From Leptospira fletcheri (lineage in GTDB: Bacteria > Spirochaetota > Leptospiria > Leptospirales > Leptospiraceae): 64,000 nt of DNA. The stretch's first letter is position 1. Every line of letters starts with the position of its first letter. Below the pieces are notes generated by a model, which saw only the letters and a program-made list of their open reading frames with translations, did not search any database and was not told the origin of the DNA. Made by a program: the position numbers and the translations under genes. The stretch covers positions 806,001 to 870,000 of the forward strand of contig NZ_RQET01000004.1 in assembly GCF_004769195.1 (NCBI RefSeq), in the 5' to 3' direction. This document shows, one piece after another, positions 46,436-57,486 of this stretch.

Positions 46436-47512
46436 TTATAATCTCTTATATTTATATTTTTTTCTATAACTCACCGGAGTTTCGTCGGCGAACTTCAGAA
46501 AAGATTCGTTAAACGAAGATCGATTGTTAAATCCCACCTCGTAGGCTATTTCGAGAACCGTCTTATCCGTTTCCGCTAGGAGGATTTTCGCTTCTTCTAT
46601 CCTTCGGCCGTTGATCAGGGAAAAAAATCCCTGGTTTAGTTTTTGATTGATCAATTCGGAAAGCTGGTGAGGCGTAATGGATAGGTCTTTGGCGATTCCG
46701 GCCAGGGATATTCCTTCGTTTCGATAGATTTTTTCGGTATCGAGCAGGAAGTTCAGCCGTTCCAGGACGGAATCCGAATTTAATCCGGCGAGTCTCGTTC
46801 TTGCATACTTCGTTTTGCCGAATTCCGAACGGATATTATCCGCGAGATCCGGATATCTTTTTCCGAGTACAAAAAGCGAACACACGACTAGCGTGATGAT
46901 CAGTAGAGAGATTTTGAAAAAAAGAACGTCGACGATCGCACCGAGGATCACAAGAACGGAAACGATACAGGTATCGAACGCGAAGATCAGAAGTAATGTC
47001 CGAACTCGGAAGTTACGTATAGGAACGGACATCCGAAGGATATGATAGGCGAAGACGAGGGAAAAAACGGCTGCGATACAATACAGGGAGCGAGACACGC
47101 CGCACTCCGGGGATTCGCAGACTTCCGGGAGATATTTTTCGAAGAATAAGCCCGAAAACTGCGCGTATAGAAAAGCCGACAAAAAAGGAAGTCCGACAAG
47201 TAAAGACACGGCCCGAAGATCCGACGCGGGATCCGCTTCGTGCGAAAGCGATTTTACGCACAAAAAAGCCAAAGGAGCGGGTAAAAACAGGAAGGCGGTA
47301 TGGAAGCTCACGTAAAAGTTCGGAAGAGCATTCCCTTTTTCTAAAATGAATTCGCTCGATAATTGTAAGACACCGATCGAAAAAAGTGCGGAGGCGAAAA
47401 GGAATTTGGAACGTTTAAAAGGAGGGGAAAAAAATTCCGTAGCGGAGAGCAGTACCGCCAAAAACCCGCCGAAGAGAATGAAACCGTTTTGCAGCCAATC
47501 CGTGGAATTCAA
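46436..47512 (-). CDS. AraC-family regulator with N-terminal membrane domain
   Basis: A 358-residue protein. The first two thirds hold six or seven membrane segments; the last 100 residues are an AraC-type double helix-turn-helix (LAGIAKDLSITPHQLSELIN and VLEIAYEVGFNNRSSFNESF, ending PVSYRKKY). Membrane-anchored AraC regulators like this sense an outside or membrane signal and bind DNA from the membrane. The start is a TTG seven bases after the TGA of the upstream AsmA-like gene, in the same reading frame; no ATG occurs in the first 60 codons, so the TTG is likely. Confidence 0.85.
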   Translation of the reverse strand: MNSTDWLQNGFILFGGFLAVLLSATEFFSPPFKRSKFLFASALFSIGVLQLSSEFILEKGNALPNFYVSFHTAFLFLPAPLAFLCVKSLSHEADPASDLRAVSLLVGLPFLSAFLYAQFSGLFFEKYLPEVCESPECGVSRSLYCIAAVFSLVFAYHILRMSVPIRNFRVRTLLLIFAFDTCIVSVLVILGAIVDVLFFKISLLIITLVVCSLFVLGKRYPDLADNIRSEFGKTKYARTRLAGLNSDSVLERLNFLLDTEKIYRNEGISLAGIAKDLSITPHQLSELINQKLNQGFFSLINGRRIEEAKILLAETDKTVLEIAYEVGFNNRSSFNESFLKFADETPVSYRKKYKYKRL

Positions 47513-47518
47513 ACAGGA

Positions 47519-48457
47519 TCATTCCTTACGCAAAAACATACGGATCCCTTTCGCGATGGTCTGAAGGGTGCGGGCCATCAGGCTTTCCAGTTTGGTCTGC
47601 AAAAAAAGTTCCATAATCAATTTTCTTAATGCGATGTCGAAGGGAAGATTGAATTCCTTCCAATCCGCTCCGAAACGGAACGGATAACTTTCCGAATCCT
47701 CGTCGGAGTTTTGGGAGGTATGGACCAAGGTTCCTTCGAAGTCGGTATGATCCTCGTCGATATGTCTGAATTCCACGGAAAGATGGACTTTCTTTTTGAA
47801 TAGAGGAATTGGAATGATCTCCAAACCCGCTAATTCTCCCCATGTGATTCCGGAAAGATTCAAGTATCCTCTTTCTCCACTTCGCAACGTTCCTATCCTG
47901 AGGATTCCTTCCCGTCCTAGGCGACATGTGCCGTTCCTGCTGCGAAATAGGATTTCCAAAGGAGAGCCTACGTCCAATAGTCCGTTTTCTATTTTAATAT
48001 CCCGAATCTGTATGTTGAAGATCGGAGTGAGAGTTCTGTCCTCGATGTCGATGCTGGAATGTATCACCTTGTCGAATCCGATTTGGATCCTTCCTCGACG
48101 AGGCAAATAAGGAGTTTTTTTCCGTGAGTCGATTCTGTTCGTGTAGTCCATATGGAAGGAGCGAAGATTGACTCCTTTTAGGATCAGCTTTCCTTTAAAT
48201 AGCTTCGCGATGGAAACACGGAACTTTAGGAAACTTCCTTTCGCATGGACGATGTCCGTCCCTAATTCACCCGGAAAATGAACTGTAAAAGTCCGGGCCC
48301 AAACCCAAAGTCCCGGAAGTAGAATCCCGGGACTTAACCACCTGAATCTGAAGAGACGAAAAGAGACGATATTTACTAGGACCTGAAGAATCGGGCCGGA
48401 AAGAAAGATCTGGACTCCTAGATAGAAAAAGAACGGAAGAACGAAATAAGAAGACAT
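47519..48457 (-). CDS. Membrane-anchored hypothetical protein, AsmA-like
   Basis: A 312-residue protein with an N-terminal membrane segment (about 5-32) and a long beta-rich outer region. The pattern FKGKLILKGVNLRSFHMDYT, IKIENGLLDVGSP and SGITWGELAGLEIIP is like the repeat groove of AsmA/TamB-type lipid-handling proteins, but the match is weak. The C-terminal part is helical and basic. It lies 24 bases after a TerB-like gene and seven bases before the AraC gene, so the three are probably one operon. Function unknown. Confidence 0.6.
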   Translation of the reverse strand: MSSYFVLPFFFYLGVQIFLSGPILQVLVNIVSFRLFRFRWLSPGILLPGLWVWARTFTVHFPGELGTDIVHAKGSFLKFRVSIAKLFKGKLILKGVNLRSFHMDYTNRIDSRKKTPYLPRRGRIQIGFDKVIHSSIDIEDRTLTPIFNIQIRDIKIENGLLDVGSPLEILFRSRNGTCRLGREGILRIGTLRSGERGYLNLSGITWGELAGLEIIPIPLFKKKVHLSVEFRHIDEDHTDFEGTLVHTSQNSDEDSESYPFRFGADWKEFNLPFDIALRKLIMELFLQTKLESLMARTLQTIAKGIRMFLRKE

Positions 48458-48481
48458 GAAAGGCGGGCAAGGACTTCGCTT

Positions 48482-48991
48482 TTAGTCTTTGCCGCTCGCA
48501 TCCGTATATTTGTTATCGATGTTTTTCTTGTCCATCTGCGATATTTCGAGTTCCGCTGCAAGGTCGTTCAGGAACTCTTTTTCCTTATCGCTAAAGGATC
48601 CGTCGGTGGCGATGATGCAGACTGCGTCTTCGTAAAAATTCATCGCTAGGACGGGATTTCCCTCGGCGAAATCTCGGATCATTTTGACGGGAAGGGGGGA
48701 TTCGAAAATTTCGGAGAGCTCCTCCACGATCTCTTCCTTGCTATCCTGGTGGGAATCGAAAATGCAATCTTTGTCGAACATGGCTTTTACCATTTGCCCC
48801 ACCAAGTTGCCTTCTCTTTTGTGAAAGTTTCCGTCCGCGTGACAAGCGTAAGACCAAAGGCTGACCAAAACCTTGGCATAGTTCATTTTCAACTGAAAAA
48901 TTTCAGATTCCGGATCCAGCCCCTTTTGAAATTTTTCGTAAAATTCGTGGCCAGGCAGTACCTTACTCGCTAAGGATGAAACCCTCTCCAT
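48482..48991 (-). CDS. TerB-like (DUF533-type) protein
   Basis: From ATG 48991 the protein has 169 residues. It consists of helices with two Asp-rich hairpins typical of TerB-like domains, HADGNFHKREGNLVGQM and ATDGSFSDKEKEFLNDLAAE, which bind metal in tellurite-resistance TerB. No other ter genes are near. The start is set by GGAAGG eight bases upstream; the open frame continues 27 codons further without such a site. Role unknown; the family is linked to stress and membrane functions. Confidence 0.7.
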   Translation of the reverse strand: MERVSSLASKVLPGHEFYEKFQKGLDPESEIFQLKMNYAKVLVSLWSYACHADGNFHKREGNLVGQMVKAMFDKDCIFDSHQDSKEEIVEELSEIFESPLPVKMIRDFAEGNPVLAMNFYEDAVCIIATDGSFSDKEKEFLNDLAAELEISQMDKKNIDNKYTDASGKD

Positions 48992-49107
48992 TGTTTTCCT
49001 TCCTTCTCCGAAAGACGTAGCGTATTTCCGAAGTATTTTACCCTGCATGGACGTTTTGCAATGAAAATCCATGTTGCTTTTGGGGGAATTTTTCCCATCC
49101 TGACTAC

Positions 49108-51147
49108 GTGAGAACAGATAGGAAACGCCGGATCCTAGTGACTTCGGCTTTACCGTACGCGAACGGTCCCATCCATTTAGGACACGTGCTGGAAGCGATC
49201 CAGACGGACGTTTATGTCCGTTTCCAAAAGGCCGCAGGAAACGAATGTTACTTTTTTTGCGCCGACGATACTCACGGAACTCCGATCATGTTGGCCGCGA
49301 GAAAGGAAGGAATCGAACCGGAAGCATTGATCGATCGGGTGCGACGGGAGCACCACCGGGATCTGACCGGTTTTTTGGTCGAATACGATAATTATTATAC
49401 TACGAACTCCGAAGAAAACCGCATTCTTTCCGAGGAAATTTATCTTTCTTTAAAGGAAAAAGGACACATCGCGGAGAGGGAAATCGAGCAGGCCTATTGC
49501 GAGTACGATAAGATGTTCCTGCCGGATCGCTTTATTAAAGGAACTTGTCCGAATTGCGGTTCTCCGGACCAATACGGAGATAGTTGCGAAGTTTGCGGCG
49601 CCACGTATTCCCCGAAGGATCTGAAGAATTCCCATTGCGCTCTTTGCGGGACTCCTCCCGTAGCCAAACGATCCAAACATATCTTCTTTAAATTGGGAGA
49701 TTTCGGGAAATTTCTTTCTTCGTGGGTCGACGACGAAACGCACGTGGCGGACGGTGTGCGAAAAAAACTGCAAGAGTGGTTCGGAGCGGGTTTGCAGGAT
49801 TGGGATATCTCCCGGGACGGACCCTATTTCGGTTTCGAAATTCCGGGGGAAACCGGGAAATATTTTTACGTTTGGTTGGACGCTCCCATCGGATATATGG
49901 CATCCAGTTTAAATTTCTTTAAAGGAGATCGGGTGAAATTCGACTCTTTTTGGAGGGATGAAGGCGCGGAGATCGCGCATTTTATCGGAAAAGATATTCT
50001 TTATTTTCACACGCTATTTTGGCCGGCAACGCTAAACGGAGGAGGGTACCGATCCCCTTCCTTGGTGCATGTACACGGGTTCATTACGGTAAACGGAGAA
50101 AAGATGTCCAAATCCAGGGGAACTTTTATCCGTGCAGAAGATTATCTGAAACATTTGGACCCGGAACATCTTCGTTTTTATCTTTCCGGAAAGTTAGGCT
50201 CCGGCATGGACGATTTGGATCTTTCTTTCGAGGATTATACGGCAAAGGTCAATTCGGACCTGGTCGGAAACTTCGTGAATCTGGTATCGCGCGTATCGAC
50301 TTCTATTTTAGATAAATTGAATAGAACATTAGGGGAACTTCCTCCGGAAGGACGGATCGTTCTGGACGAACTTCGCGCTGGCGAGGAAAAAATCCGGGAG
50401 TGGTACGAATCAAGAAATTACTCTCGCGTTATGCGGGAGTGTTCCCGCTTGGGCGACGTGGCGAACAAATACGTGAACGATCTTGCTCCTTGGAGTCAAA
50501 TCAAGGAGGATCCGGAAAAGGCCAGGGGGACAGTGACCGTGGCGTTGAATGCGGCACGTATCTTGGCGATTTATCTCTTTCCGGTGGTGCCGAAAATTTC
50601 CTCTAAAGTATACGAACTTTTAGGGCTCAAGGGACTCCCTTCCTTTTCGGACCTCTCTTCCGATCTGGAAAAATCGAAAGTAGCTCCGTACGAAATGATC
50701 ACGAAACGGGTGGAAGAAAAGGCGATTCAAACTATGATAGAAGAAAACAAAACTCCTGTAGTCCAAGGACAAACCGCGGTAGCGACTCCGAATTCCAAAA
50801 CGGAGGGGGTGACTTCCTTGGGCGAGATCTCCATTGAGGATTTGGGGAAGGTGGAATTGCGAGTTGGCCGTATCGACGAAGCCGGTCCTGTGGAAGGTGC
50901 AGATAAACTGGTCCAGGTAAAATTGAATCTAGGATCCCTGGGGAACAAAAACGTCTTTGCGGGGATTAAGGCGGCGTACGATCCGGAATCTTTAGTCGGT
51001 CTAAAAGTAGTGGCGGTCACGAATCTCAAGCCGCGAAAAATGAAATTCGGACTTTCTGAGGCTATGCTACTCGCGGCGGGAGAAGGGGAAAATCTGACCC
51101 TGTTCGTTCCGCATCGCGACGCTCAGCCGGGGGATCGACTGAAATAA
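49108..51147 (+). CDS. metG: Methionyl-tRNA synthetase
   Basis: A 679-residue synthetase charging tRNA-Met. The HIGH-type motif is PIHLGH (21-26), the zinc-knuckle Cys are in [19 protein letters not shown] and CALCG (two CxxC pairs), and the second motif is GEKMSKSRG (about 332-340). A C-terminal tRNA-binding OB domain of the Trbp111/EMAP type begins near residue 575 ([19 protein letters not shown]). The start is a GTG. It is followed after ten bases by glnD, so the two are probably co-transcribed. Divergent TerB-like gene upstream. Confidence 0.97.
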   Translation: MRTDRKRRILVTSALPYANGPIHLGHVLEAIQTDVYVRFQKAAGNECYFFCADDTHGTPIMLAARKEGIEPEALIDRVRREHHRDLTGFLVEYDNYYTTNSEENRILSEEIYLSLKEKGHIAEREIEQAYCEYDKMFLPDRFIKGTCPNCGSPDQYGDSCEVCGATYSPKDLKNSHCALCGTPPVAKRSKHIFFKLGDFGKFLSSWVDDETHVADGVRKKLQEWFGAGLQDWDISRDGPYFGFEIPGETGKYFYVWLDAPIGYMASSLNFFKGDRVKFDSFWRDEGAEIAHFIGKDILYFHTLFWPATLNGGGYRSPSLVHVHGFITVNGEKMSKSRGTFIRAEDYLKHLDPEHLRFYLSGKLGSGMDDLDLSFEDYTAKVNSDLVGNFVNLVSRVSTSILDKLNRTLGELPPEGRIVLDELRAGEEKIREWYESRNYSRVMRECSRLGDVANKYVNDLAPWSQIKEDPEKARGTVTVALNAARILAIYLFPVVPKISSKVYELLGLKGLPSFSDLSSDLEKSKVAPYEMITKRVEEKAIQTMIEENKTPVVQGQTAVATPNSKTEGVTSLGEISIEDLGKVELRVGRIDEAGPVEGADKLVQVKLNLGSLGNKNVFAGIKAAYDPESLVGLKVVAVTNLKPRKMKFGLSEAMLLAAGEGENLTLFVPHRDAQPGDRLK

Positions 51148-51157
51148 TCGCAAATCC

Positions 51158-53791
51158 ATGCCCTTAGAACTGGACATCAGTTACAGCTTTCAGAGACTCT
51201 TGGAAAAGAGTCGTTCCGTTTCGGGTAGGCTCGTTTCCAGACAACTTACGTTCATCCTTGATTCCTTTCTGAAAAACCGATTCGAAAAGGCGGCTTCGAT
51301 ACTGGGACGAGGGGAAAAAATCGCTCTTATCGCGCTCGGCGGATACGGGAGAATGGAAATCGCTCCGCACTCCGACGTGGACATATTATATCTTCATAAT
51401 GGAATCCCGGAAACGAAACTTTCCGAGATCATTTCCTCCACGAACACTTATCTTTACGATTCGGGAAAGGAAGTGGGCCACACTTGTCGGACGATCAAGG
51501 AATCCTTTCATTATCTGGACGATATGTCCAGCTTTCATGCCGTTTTGGATAGTCGGTTCCTTTTCGGATCCAGGGAGATGTTCGAGAAATATAAGACCGA
51601 TTTCCTGGGAAAACTCCCTTTTAAATACGTGGACAGGTACAACCGTTCCAAGGAGTTACAGCTTTCCGAAAGATTCCTGAGGGAGGACAAACCCATCTTG
51701 TTGTCGGAGCCTCATTTGAAATCCGACATCTGCGGCTTGAGAGACGTACAATACGTCTATTGGCACGAAAAGGCCCTAAACCCGATTCCTTCCCTCGGAG
51801 CCTTGGCTTTGCTCCCCGTTTTTCAAAGAGGGGAAGCGCAACTTCTGGAGGAAGCTTACGATTTTTTGCTTCGGACTAGGATCGCACTGCACGTCGCCAC
51901 CGGAAGAAAGCACGACCGTCTGGATTTGAATCTACAACCCGAGGTCGCTGCGTACTTGGGATTCGGGGATAAGGATGCTCTCCAGACCGTGGAAAAATTC
52001 ATGAATCAACTCTACGGGCACCAGAAAAACGTTTTCTTTGTGATGAGAAGTTATCTGGATTTTGCGATCGAGCGGAATAAGCCGGGAAAAACGGAAACGT
52101 TTTCCTATTCCGGTCTAGCCTTCTCCAAAGTAAGAGATGCAGTGTATCCTCCTTCCGAGGAAAATCTTTTTGCGGACCCTCACACTTTATACAGGGACGT
52201 AATGCTTACGTTCCGAATGATCCAGGAAACCGGGTTTCAGGTTTCGGGAACTTTGTTAAACGAAATTAGATTCGCCTCTCCGTTTTTGGACGACGACTTC
52301 CGTTATTCTGCGGAAGTAAATGGTGAGTTCCTGAATATGCTCCGATTATTGAAAGATAGGGGAAGGGTTTTGAAATTGATGCACGAATGCCAAGTTCTGG
52401 GCGCTCTATTGCCCGAGTTCGGCGCCTGCACGAATTTCGCTCTTTTTAGCTATCATCATGAATTCACCGTGGACGAACACACTCTTCTGATCCTTCACGA
52501 GTTGGATCGTTTGGACTCAGGAGACTTCGAAGATCCGGACATTCTACAAGTCTATAAGGAATGTATTAAAACGGAGATTCTATCTCTCGCAATCCTATTA
52601 CACGACGCCGGAAAAGTGAAGGAAGGAGATCACTCGGAGTACGGAGCCGAATTGGCGGTATCCGTCGGGGATCGACTCGGTCTTTCGGAGGAAGATACCG
52701 ACCTCTGTAGGTTTCTCGTGGAAAAGCATATCCTCATGTCCGAACTTTCCTCCAAACGAGATATCTCGGATCCCGGCTTGATCCGGAGTTTTGCGAGAAC
52801 CGTTTCTTCCCCCGAGCGATTGAGATTACTTTACGTTTTGACGATCATCGACACGAAGTCCGTCGGTAGTAATGTACTGACCAATTGGAAGAAGAGTATC
52901 CTGAGCGACCTGTATAGGAATACTATGGAATTTCTGAAGGCGAAACCGCTTCCGGAAGAGGAGCTCTTGGACGAGGTGGAACGCATCTCTCACGCAAAGG
53001 ACTTGGTTTCCTATCTGATCGAAAAGGAAGGAAGAGAAAAGAACATAGCCGAAAGCGTCGCTTCATTCGCATATTCGGTTATTCCACATAGTTATTTGAA
53101 AACGGTTTCCAACCGCAAAATTCTCAAGCACTTCAAATCCATCGTTACCCTAAGTCAGGATTCCCATAACCAGCTTTTATTCGAATCGGAGCGGGATCCC
53201 GCATTCGTAACCGCCGACGTTGTCAGTCAGGATCTTCCCGAGATTCTACTGGATTTGTGTTGCTCCGTTTCCTCCGAGGGGCTTAGTCTTGTCGGAATGC
53301 AAAGTTACGCTTCCGGCAAGTTTCAGATCAATATCCTGCAAGTGACGGACTCGCAAGGAAGCGGAAATATTTCCCCCGAAAAGATTTCGAGGCTGGAGGA
53401 CAAGCTACGTTTGATGGCCTCGGGAAAACTACAGAGGGACAGCATCGCGTTCGAGCCTACGGAATGGAATCCGAGAAAGCCCATCCCGGAAAGCATGATC
53501 AATCGGTCCGTCCGCTTTTCCAATGAGGACCTTTCCGACATGACCATTATGGAAGTGAGAATGCCCGATATGGTAGGTTTAGTATATAGAATATTACGAA
53601 AAGTATTCGAGTTCGGCTTGAAGGTATCTTACTTACGCGTCTCTACCTCGGCGGACTACGCCTACGATTCTTTTTATTTACAGGATAAGGACGGAGGACA
53701 GGTTAAGGACAAGAAATTACTTTCCTCCTTAGAGTCGCGGATCCTTGGAATCCAGGCTATGGAAAGAGTGACAGGGGAACTCACGTTTTAA
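51158..53791 (+). CDS. glnD: Bifunctional [PII] uridylyltransferase/uridylyl-removing enzyme
   Basis: An 877-residue GlnD. The nucleotidyltransferase motif is [21 protein letters not shown] (split in two here: [10 protein letters not shown] and HSDVDIL, about 60-77). The HD phosphohydrolase motif is [20 protein letters not shown]. Two C-terminal ACT-type glutamine-sensing domains follow. GlnD modifies the PII protein to relay nitrogen status. No glnB or amtB is in the window. Its stop lies two bases before the GH13 gene, so the metG-glnD-GH13 genes are one transcription unit. Confidence 0.93.
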   Translation: MPLELDISYSFQRLLEKSRSVSGRLVSRQLTFILDSFLKNRFEKAASILGRGEKIALIALGGYGRMEIAPHSDVDILYLHNGIPETKLSEIISSTNTYLYDSGKEVGHTCRTIKESFHYLDDMSSFHAVLDSRFLFGSREMFEKYKTDFLGKLPFKYVDRYNRSKELQLSERFLREDKPILLSEPHLKSDICGLRDVQYVYWHEKALNPIPSLGALALLPVFQRGEAQLLEEAYDFLLRTRIALHVATGRKHDRLDLNLQPEVAAYLGFGDKDALQTVEKFMNQLYGHQKNVFFVMRSYLDFAIERNKPGKTETFSYSGLAFSKVRDAVYPPSEENLFADPHTLYRDVMLTFRMIQETGFQVSGTLLNEIRFASPFLDDDFRYSAEVNGEFLNMLRLLKDRGRVLKLMHECQVLGALLPEFGACTNFALFSYHHEFTVDEHTLLILHELDRLDSGDFEDPDILQVYKECIKTEILSLAILLHDAGKVKEGDHSEYGAELAVSVGDRLGLSEEDTDLCRFLVEKHILMSELSSKRDISDPGLIRSFARTVSSPERLRLLYVLTIIDTKSVGSNVLTNWKKSILSDLYRNTMEFLKAKPLPEEELLDEVERISHAKDLVSYLIEKEGREKNIAESVASFAYSVIPHSYLKTVSNRKILKHFKSIVTLSQDSHNQLLFESERDPAFVTADVVSQDLPEILLDLCCSVSSEGLSLVGMQSYASGKFQINILQVTDSQGSGNISPEKISRLEDKLRLMASGKLQRDSIAFEPTEWNPRKPIPESMINRSVRFSNEDLSDMTIMEVRMPDMVGLVYRILRKVFEFGLKVSYLRVSTSADYAYDSFYLQDKDGGQVKDKKLLSSLESRILGIQAMERVTGELTF

Positions 53792-53793
53792 AA

Positions 53794-55515
53794 ATGGCTC
53801 CTATGAACTCGGCGCGCAGTTCCTCCACGGTTTCTATTAGAAAAGCGGCAAACCGAAAACCGGCAAAAACCGGCAAAAAAACTTCCAGGACTAGGAAGTC
53901 CTCTCCCGATTGGTGGAAGAATGCGGTCATCTATCAGATTTATCCTCGTAGTTTTCGCGACGCTAACGGGGACGGAATCGGGGATTTGGAAGGGATCATC
54001 CGTAAGCTGGATTATCTGAACGACGGGACACCGAATTCTCTAGGCATAGACGCGATCTGGCTTTCTCCCATCTATCCTTCTCCCATGTTCGATTTCGGAT
54101 ACGATATTTCCGATTACGAAAATATAGATCCGATTTTCGGAGATCTGGACACCTTCAAACGTCTATTAAAAGAAGCGCATAAACGAAATATCCGGATCAT
54201 AATGGATCTGGTTGCCAATCACACCTCCCATCTTCATCCATGGTTCATAGAAAGCAGATCCTCCAAAGACAATCCCAAAAGGAATTGGTACATCTGGAAA
54301 GCTCCGGAAAAGGGAGGGCCTCCCAATAATTGGATGGGAACCTTCGGAGGGAGAGCCTGGACTCTGGACCAGACCACGGGAGAATATTATTATCATTCTT
54401 TTCTATCGGAACAACCCGACTTGAATTGGCGGAATCCCGAAGTAAAAAAGGCCATCTTCGGAATGGTCAAAAACTGGCTGGATATGGGCGTGGACGGCTT
54501 CCGGCTGGACGTGGTGAATCTTTTCATGAAGGACGAGCACTTCCGCAGCAATCCGAGAAAGCGGTGGATCGCGAGACCCTTCGACCAACAGGATCACATT
54601 TTCGACAGGGATAGACCGGAGATGCACGGCATTCTGAAGGATCTCCGGAAGCTTCTGGATTCGTACGGAGATCGTATGTCCGTCGGCGAGGTTATGATGG
54701 AACCTCCCGGTACGAGTATTCTTCCCGCCTCTTATTACGGTGACGACGGCGACGAACTTCATATGGCGTTTAACTTCGCCTTTTTTCATACTCCTTGGAA
54801 GGCCGAAAGGTTTCGCGAGGTCATCAAGGAATGGGAAAAATGCCTTCGAGAAAAAGGGTGGCCCAATTATACCCTGAGCAATCACGATTTTAGACGTCAT
54901 GTCACCAGATATTCCAAGGGATCGGAAACGATTCCGAGGGCAAAGATCGCCGCTCTTATGCTTCTCACGTTACGCGGAACACCTTTTCTATACTATGGAG
55001 AGGAATTGGGAATGCTCGACGAAAGAGTACCCAAGAATCGGATCCAGGATCCGGTGGGAAAACGCTATTGGCCTTTCTATCCCAGCCGCGACAATTGCAG
55101 GCTTCCTATGTGCTGGTCCGCGGATAAGAACGGAGGTTTCGGCTCTGCGGATCCTTGGCTTCCCGTTTTTTCCCAATACGAAACCGTAAACGTGGAGACC
55201 CAGTCCAGAAACATGGACAGTCTCCTGAACTTTTACAGGAAGTTGATCTGGTTGAGAAAAGGTAACGAGGTTTTACAAAAAGGAAGCCTTGCCTTGGACT
55301 ACGACTCTCCTCCCGGGGTTCTGAAATACACGAGAGAATATGAGAAGAAGAAATGTCTCGTGATTTTGAACTTCGAAAACGAATCCAAGAAGATCGTAGC
55401 GAACGCGAATCGCACGGCTAAAGTGTTGGTTTCCACGCATCGAAAACCCGAAAAGATGGAAATTCCCGTCGTTTTCCAGATCGCTCCTTATGAAGGTTTG
55501 GTTTTGGAATATTGA
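53794..55515 (+). CDS. GH13 alpha-glucosidase-like enzyme with basic N-terminal tail
   Basis: A 573-residue glycoside hydrolase family 13 protein. The signature motifs are WWKNAVIYQIYPRSFRDANG, MDLVANHTS, nucleophile Asp239 in DGFRLDVVNLF, acid/base Glu299 in SVGEVMM, and the His364-Asp365 pair in LSNHDFRR. This is the pattern of oligo-1,6-glucosidase/trehalose-synthase-type enzymes acting on alpha-glucosides. The first 38 residues are Lys/Arg/Ser-rich (KKTSRTRKSSPDWW) and contain a repeated ACCGGCAAAA block; they look like an appended basic tail. No signal peptide is present. It starts two bases after glnD. Confidence 0.88.
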   Translation: MAPMNSARSSSTVSIRKAANRKPAKTGKKTSRTRKSSPDWWKNAVIYQIYPRSFRDANGDGIGDLEGIIRKLDYLNDGTPNSLGIDAIWLSPIYPSPMFDFGYDISDYENIDPIFGDLDTFKRLLKEAHKRNIRIIMDLVANHTSHLHPWFIESRSSKDNPKRNWYIWKAPEKGGPPNNWMGTFGGRAWTLDQTTGEYYYHSFLSEQPDLNWRNPEVKKAIFGMVKNWLDMGVDGFRLDVVNLFMKDEHFRSNPRKRWIARPFDQQDHIFDRDRPEMHGILKDLRKLLDSYGDRMSVGEVMMEPPGTSILPASYYGDDGDELHMAFNFAFFHTPWKAERFREVIKEWEKCLREKGWPNYTLSNHDFRRHVTRYSKGSETIPRAKIAALMLLTLRGTPFLYYGEELGMLDERVPKNRIQDPVGKRYWPFYPSRDNCRLPMCWSADKNGGFGSADPWLPVFSQYETVNVETQSRNMDSLLNFYRKLIWLRKGNEVLQKGSLALDYDSPPGVLKYTREYEKKKCLVILNFENESKKIVANANRTAKVLVSTHRKPEKMEIPVVFQIAPYEGLVLEY

Positions 55516-55662
55516 TCGTTCGGATTTTTTCCGGCGTCTTCTTATCGAACGTTGTTCGTAATTCTCCCGCTCGGATCGGCCTTTAAAAAAAGAGTGCAGA
55601 TACCGGTTCTTGTCGTAAGATAGGAACGGTAAAAACATCTCAACCGATCGGAAACCAATAAT

Positions 55663-57390
55663 ATGAATCATCCTCTTCGTCTCGCCGAAAATCCGGGATT
55701 GGCTCCTTATGACGTCTCTTCTTATCGCGGAAACCGGGGTAAGAATTTCTACGACCTCGATAAGGTATTGCAGAGAATGGTGGAAAGATATTCCGCCGAT
55801 TACGAACCGGCTCATAAAAGGGCGCTCGCGTTGCACTTACAGGGTTACGGTCATATCGTAGGCGGCATTCTGGACGAACTCACCGAAGCTTCCCACAAGG
55901 AAGGAAAATACGGGGAAATCGTAAAATACGATCGCGCCGGCAATCGCATCGATCTGGTCGTCTATTCCCCGGAGCAGAAGTTGTCCCGTAAGATCTCCTA
56001 CGAATACGGAATCGTAAATTTAGATTTCCATGATGAATGGAAATTTCCTTTTACGGACCTTCATAGATACTCTCTCGCGTATTTGGCTAATCAAAACGGG
56101 GAAGGGGGAATGACCTGTCCTCTTGCCATGACGGAAGGGATGATCAACGTACTCAAAGCGATCGGAACCGAAGAGCAGAAGAAGAAGTATCTTCCCTTGG
56201 TCGCCGGAAAAGATTCCCCTTCGCATTTTATGGCCGGTCAATATGTGACCGAACGAGTGGGGGGAAGCAACGTAGGCGCCAACCGAACCGTCGCGACGAA
56301 GGGCGAAAACGGCAAATGGATTCTTAACGGAGAAAAATGGTTCTGCTCGAATCCGGGAGACCTTTGGGTTACGACTGCAAAGATAGAAGGGACGGATACG
56401 GTCGGACTTTTTCTCGTTCCTCGCATCAAGGATAACGGGGAACTGAACGGCCACCATATCCTTCGGAAAAAAGACATTATCGGTTCCAAGGGTAAATTGA
56501 CCGTAGAGGTGGTTTACGAGGACGTGGAAGCGGAAGCCCTGGGAAGGCCGGCTCACGGAATCGCCAACTTAATACGCTACGTTATCCGAACTTCTCGCGT
56601 TCACGTGGCCGTAGCTGCGGCAGGTATGTCCCGGAGAGCTTTTATGGAGGCCCTCGAATACTCCCGCTTTAGGATGGCCTATGGCAAAAAAATCAAGGAT
56701 TTTCCCGCTTACTCCAGAGAGTTGGCGGAATTGAGAATCCTGTATGCGATTCAGGTACTATTGATTTTCCGCGGAATCGACTGGAGCGGAAAGGGAGTCC
56801 TAGCGGAGCAATTGACCACTCCCTTGATGAAATACAAAACCTCTTCCTTATCCTCCCAAATCACTCATCGGGCGATCATGGCCTTAGGCGGCTCGGGGAT
56901 TATCGGAGATTATACTTGTTTGCCTAGACTTCACAACGATTGCATCATTAACGAAACTTGGGAGGGGACCCATTTAATCATCACCGATCACGCGTTAGGC
57001 GCAATGAATCGCGCTAAGATTCGCGATTCTTTCATCCTGGAAGTGGGAAAGAATTTCGAAGAGGCCGAAAAATACGGTGAATTGAAGTCGGTCGCGGAAC
57101 TCGGAAAAACTCTTCTTTCCCGCTGGGCCAAAGATTTGGAAGAGAAGCCTAGAGAATGGAAAGAAACTTATCGAGTGGATCTGTCCGACTTGGCCTTCGG
57201 TGCTCTGGGGTTGTCGGAATTTCTGGAACAGGCCGTCCATGATCGTAAAGAGGGGAATCGATCCTCCTTATTCGATTCGTTTGCGAAAGGATTTGCCGGC
57301 TATCTGTACCGCACTCTTCCCGAAGCGAAAGGCGATTATGAAACGATGAAACTGGAACAGGAAGAGATAACGAAAATCGTAGAGTGGTAA
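55663..57390 (+). CDS. AidB-like acyl-CoA dehydrogenase family protein
   Basis: A 575-residue flavoprotein. Conserved acyl-CoA dehydrogenase patterns include [63 protein letters not shown] and [18 protein letters not shown]. The insert [20 protein letters not shown] and the WFCSNPG motif are closest to the AidB group, which is involved in the response to DNA alkylation. The family has an extra C-terminal domain, consistent with the length. The substrate is unknown. It begins with ATG 55663 and is preceded by a 13-base palindrome CGAACGTTGTTCG at 55546-55558. Confidence 0.8.
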   Translation: MNHPLRLAENPGLAPYDVSSYRGNRGKNFYDLDKVLQRMVERYSADYEPAHKRALALHLQGYGHIVGGILDELTEASHKEGKYGEIVKYDRAGNRIDLVVYSPEQKLSRKISYEYGIVNLDFHDEWKFPFTDLHRYSLAYLANQNGEGGMTCPLAMTEGMINVLKAIGTEEQKKKYLPLVAGKDSPSHFMAGQYVTERVGGSNVGANRTVATKGENGKWILNGEKWFCSNPGDLWVTTAKIEGTDTVGLFLVPRIKDNGELNGHHILRKKDIIGSKGKLTVEVVYEDVEAEALGRPAHGIANLIRYVIRTSRVHVAVAAAGMSRRAFMEALEYSRFRMAYGKKIKDFPAYSRELAELRILYAIQVLLIFRGIDWSGKGVLAEQLTTPLMKYKTSSLSSQITHRAIMALGGSGIIGDYTCLPRLHNDCIINETWEGTHLIITDHALGAMNRAKIRDSFILEVGKNFEEAEKYGELKSVAELGKTLLSRWAKDLEEKPREWKETYRVDLSDLAFGALGLSEFLEQAVHDRKEGNRSSLFDSFAKGFAGYLYRTLPEAKGDYETMKLEQEEITKIVEW

Positions 57391-57394
57391 GTCC

Positions 57395-57455
57395 CGAAAC
57401 GAAAAGGCTCCGCGTTCTTTCGAACGACTCGGAGCCGCAAATCGTTTTCGTTTCG
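57395..57455. terminator. Nested bidirectional hairpin between convergent genes
   Basis: The outer stem CGAAACGAAAA (57395-57405) pairs exactly with TTTTCGTTTCG (57445-57455). Inside it GGCTCCG (57406-57412) pairs with CGGAGCC (57430-57436). It lies just after the AidB-like gene and 31 bases before the trxA stop, and carries the A/T tracts needed on both strands. Confidence 0.75.
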
Positions 57456-57486
57456 AAATTCGCTTTCGAGCCTTCTACAAAATCTC

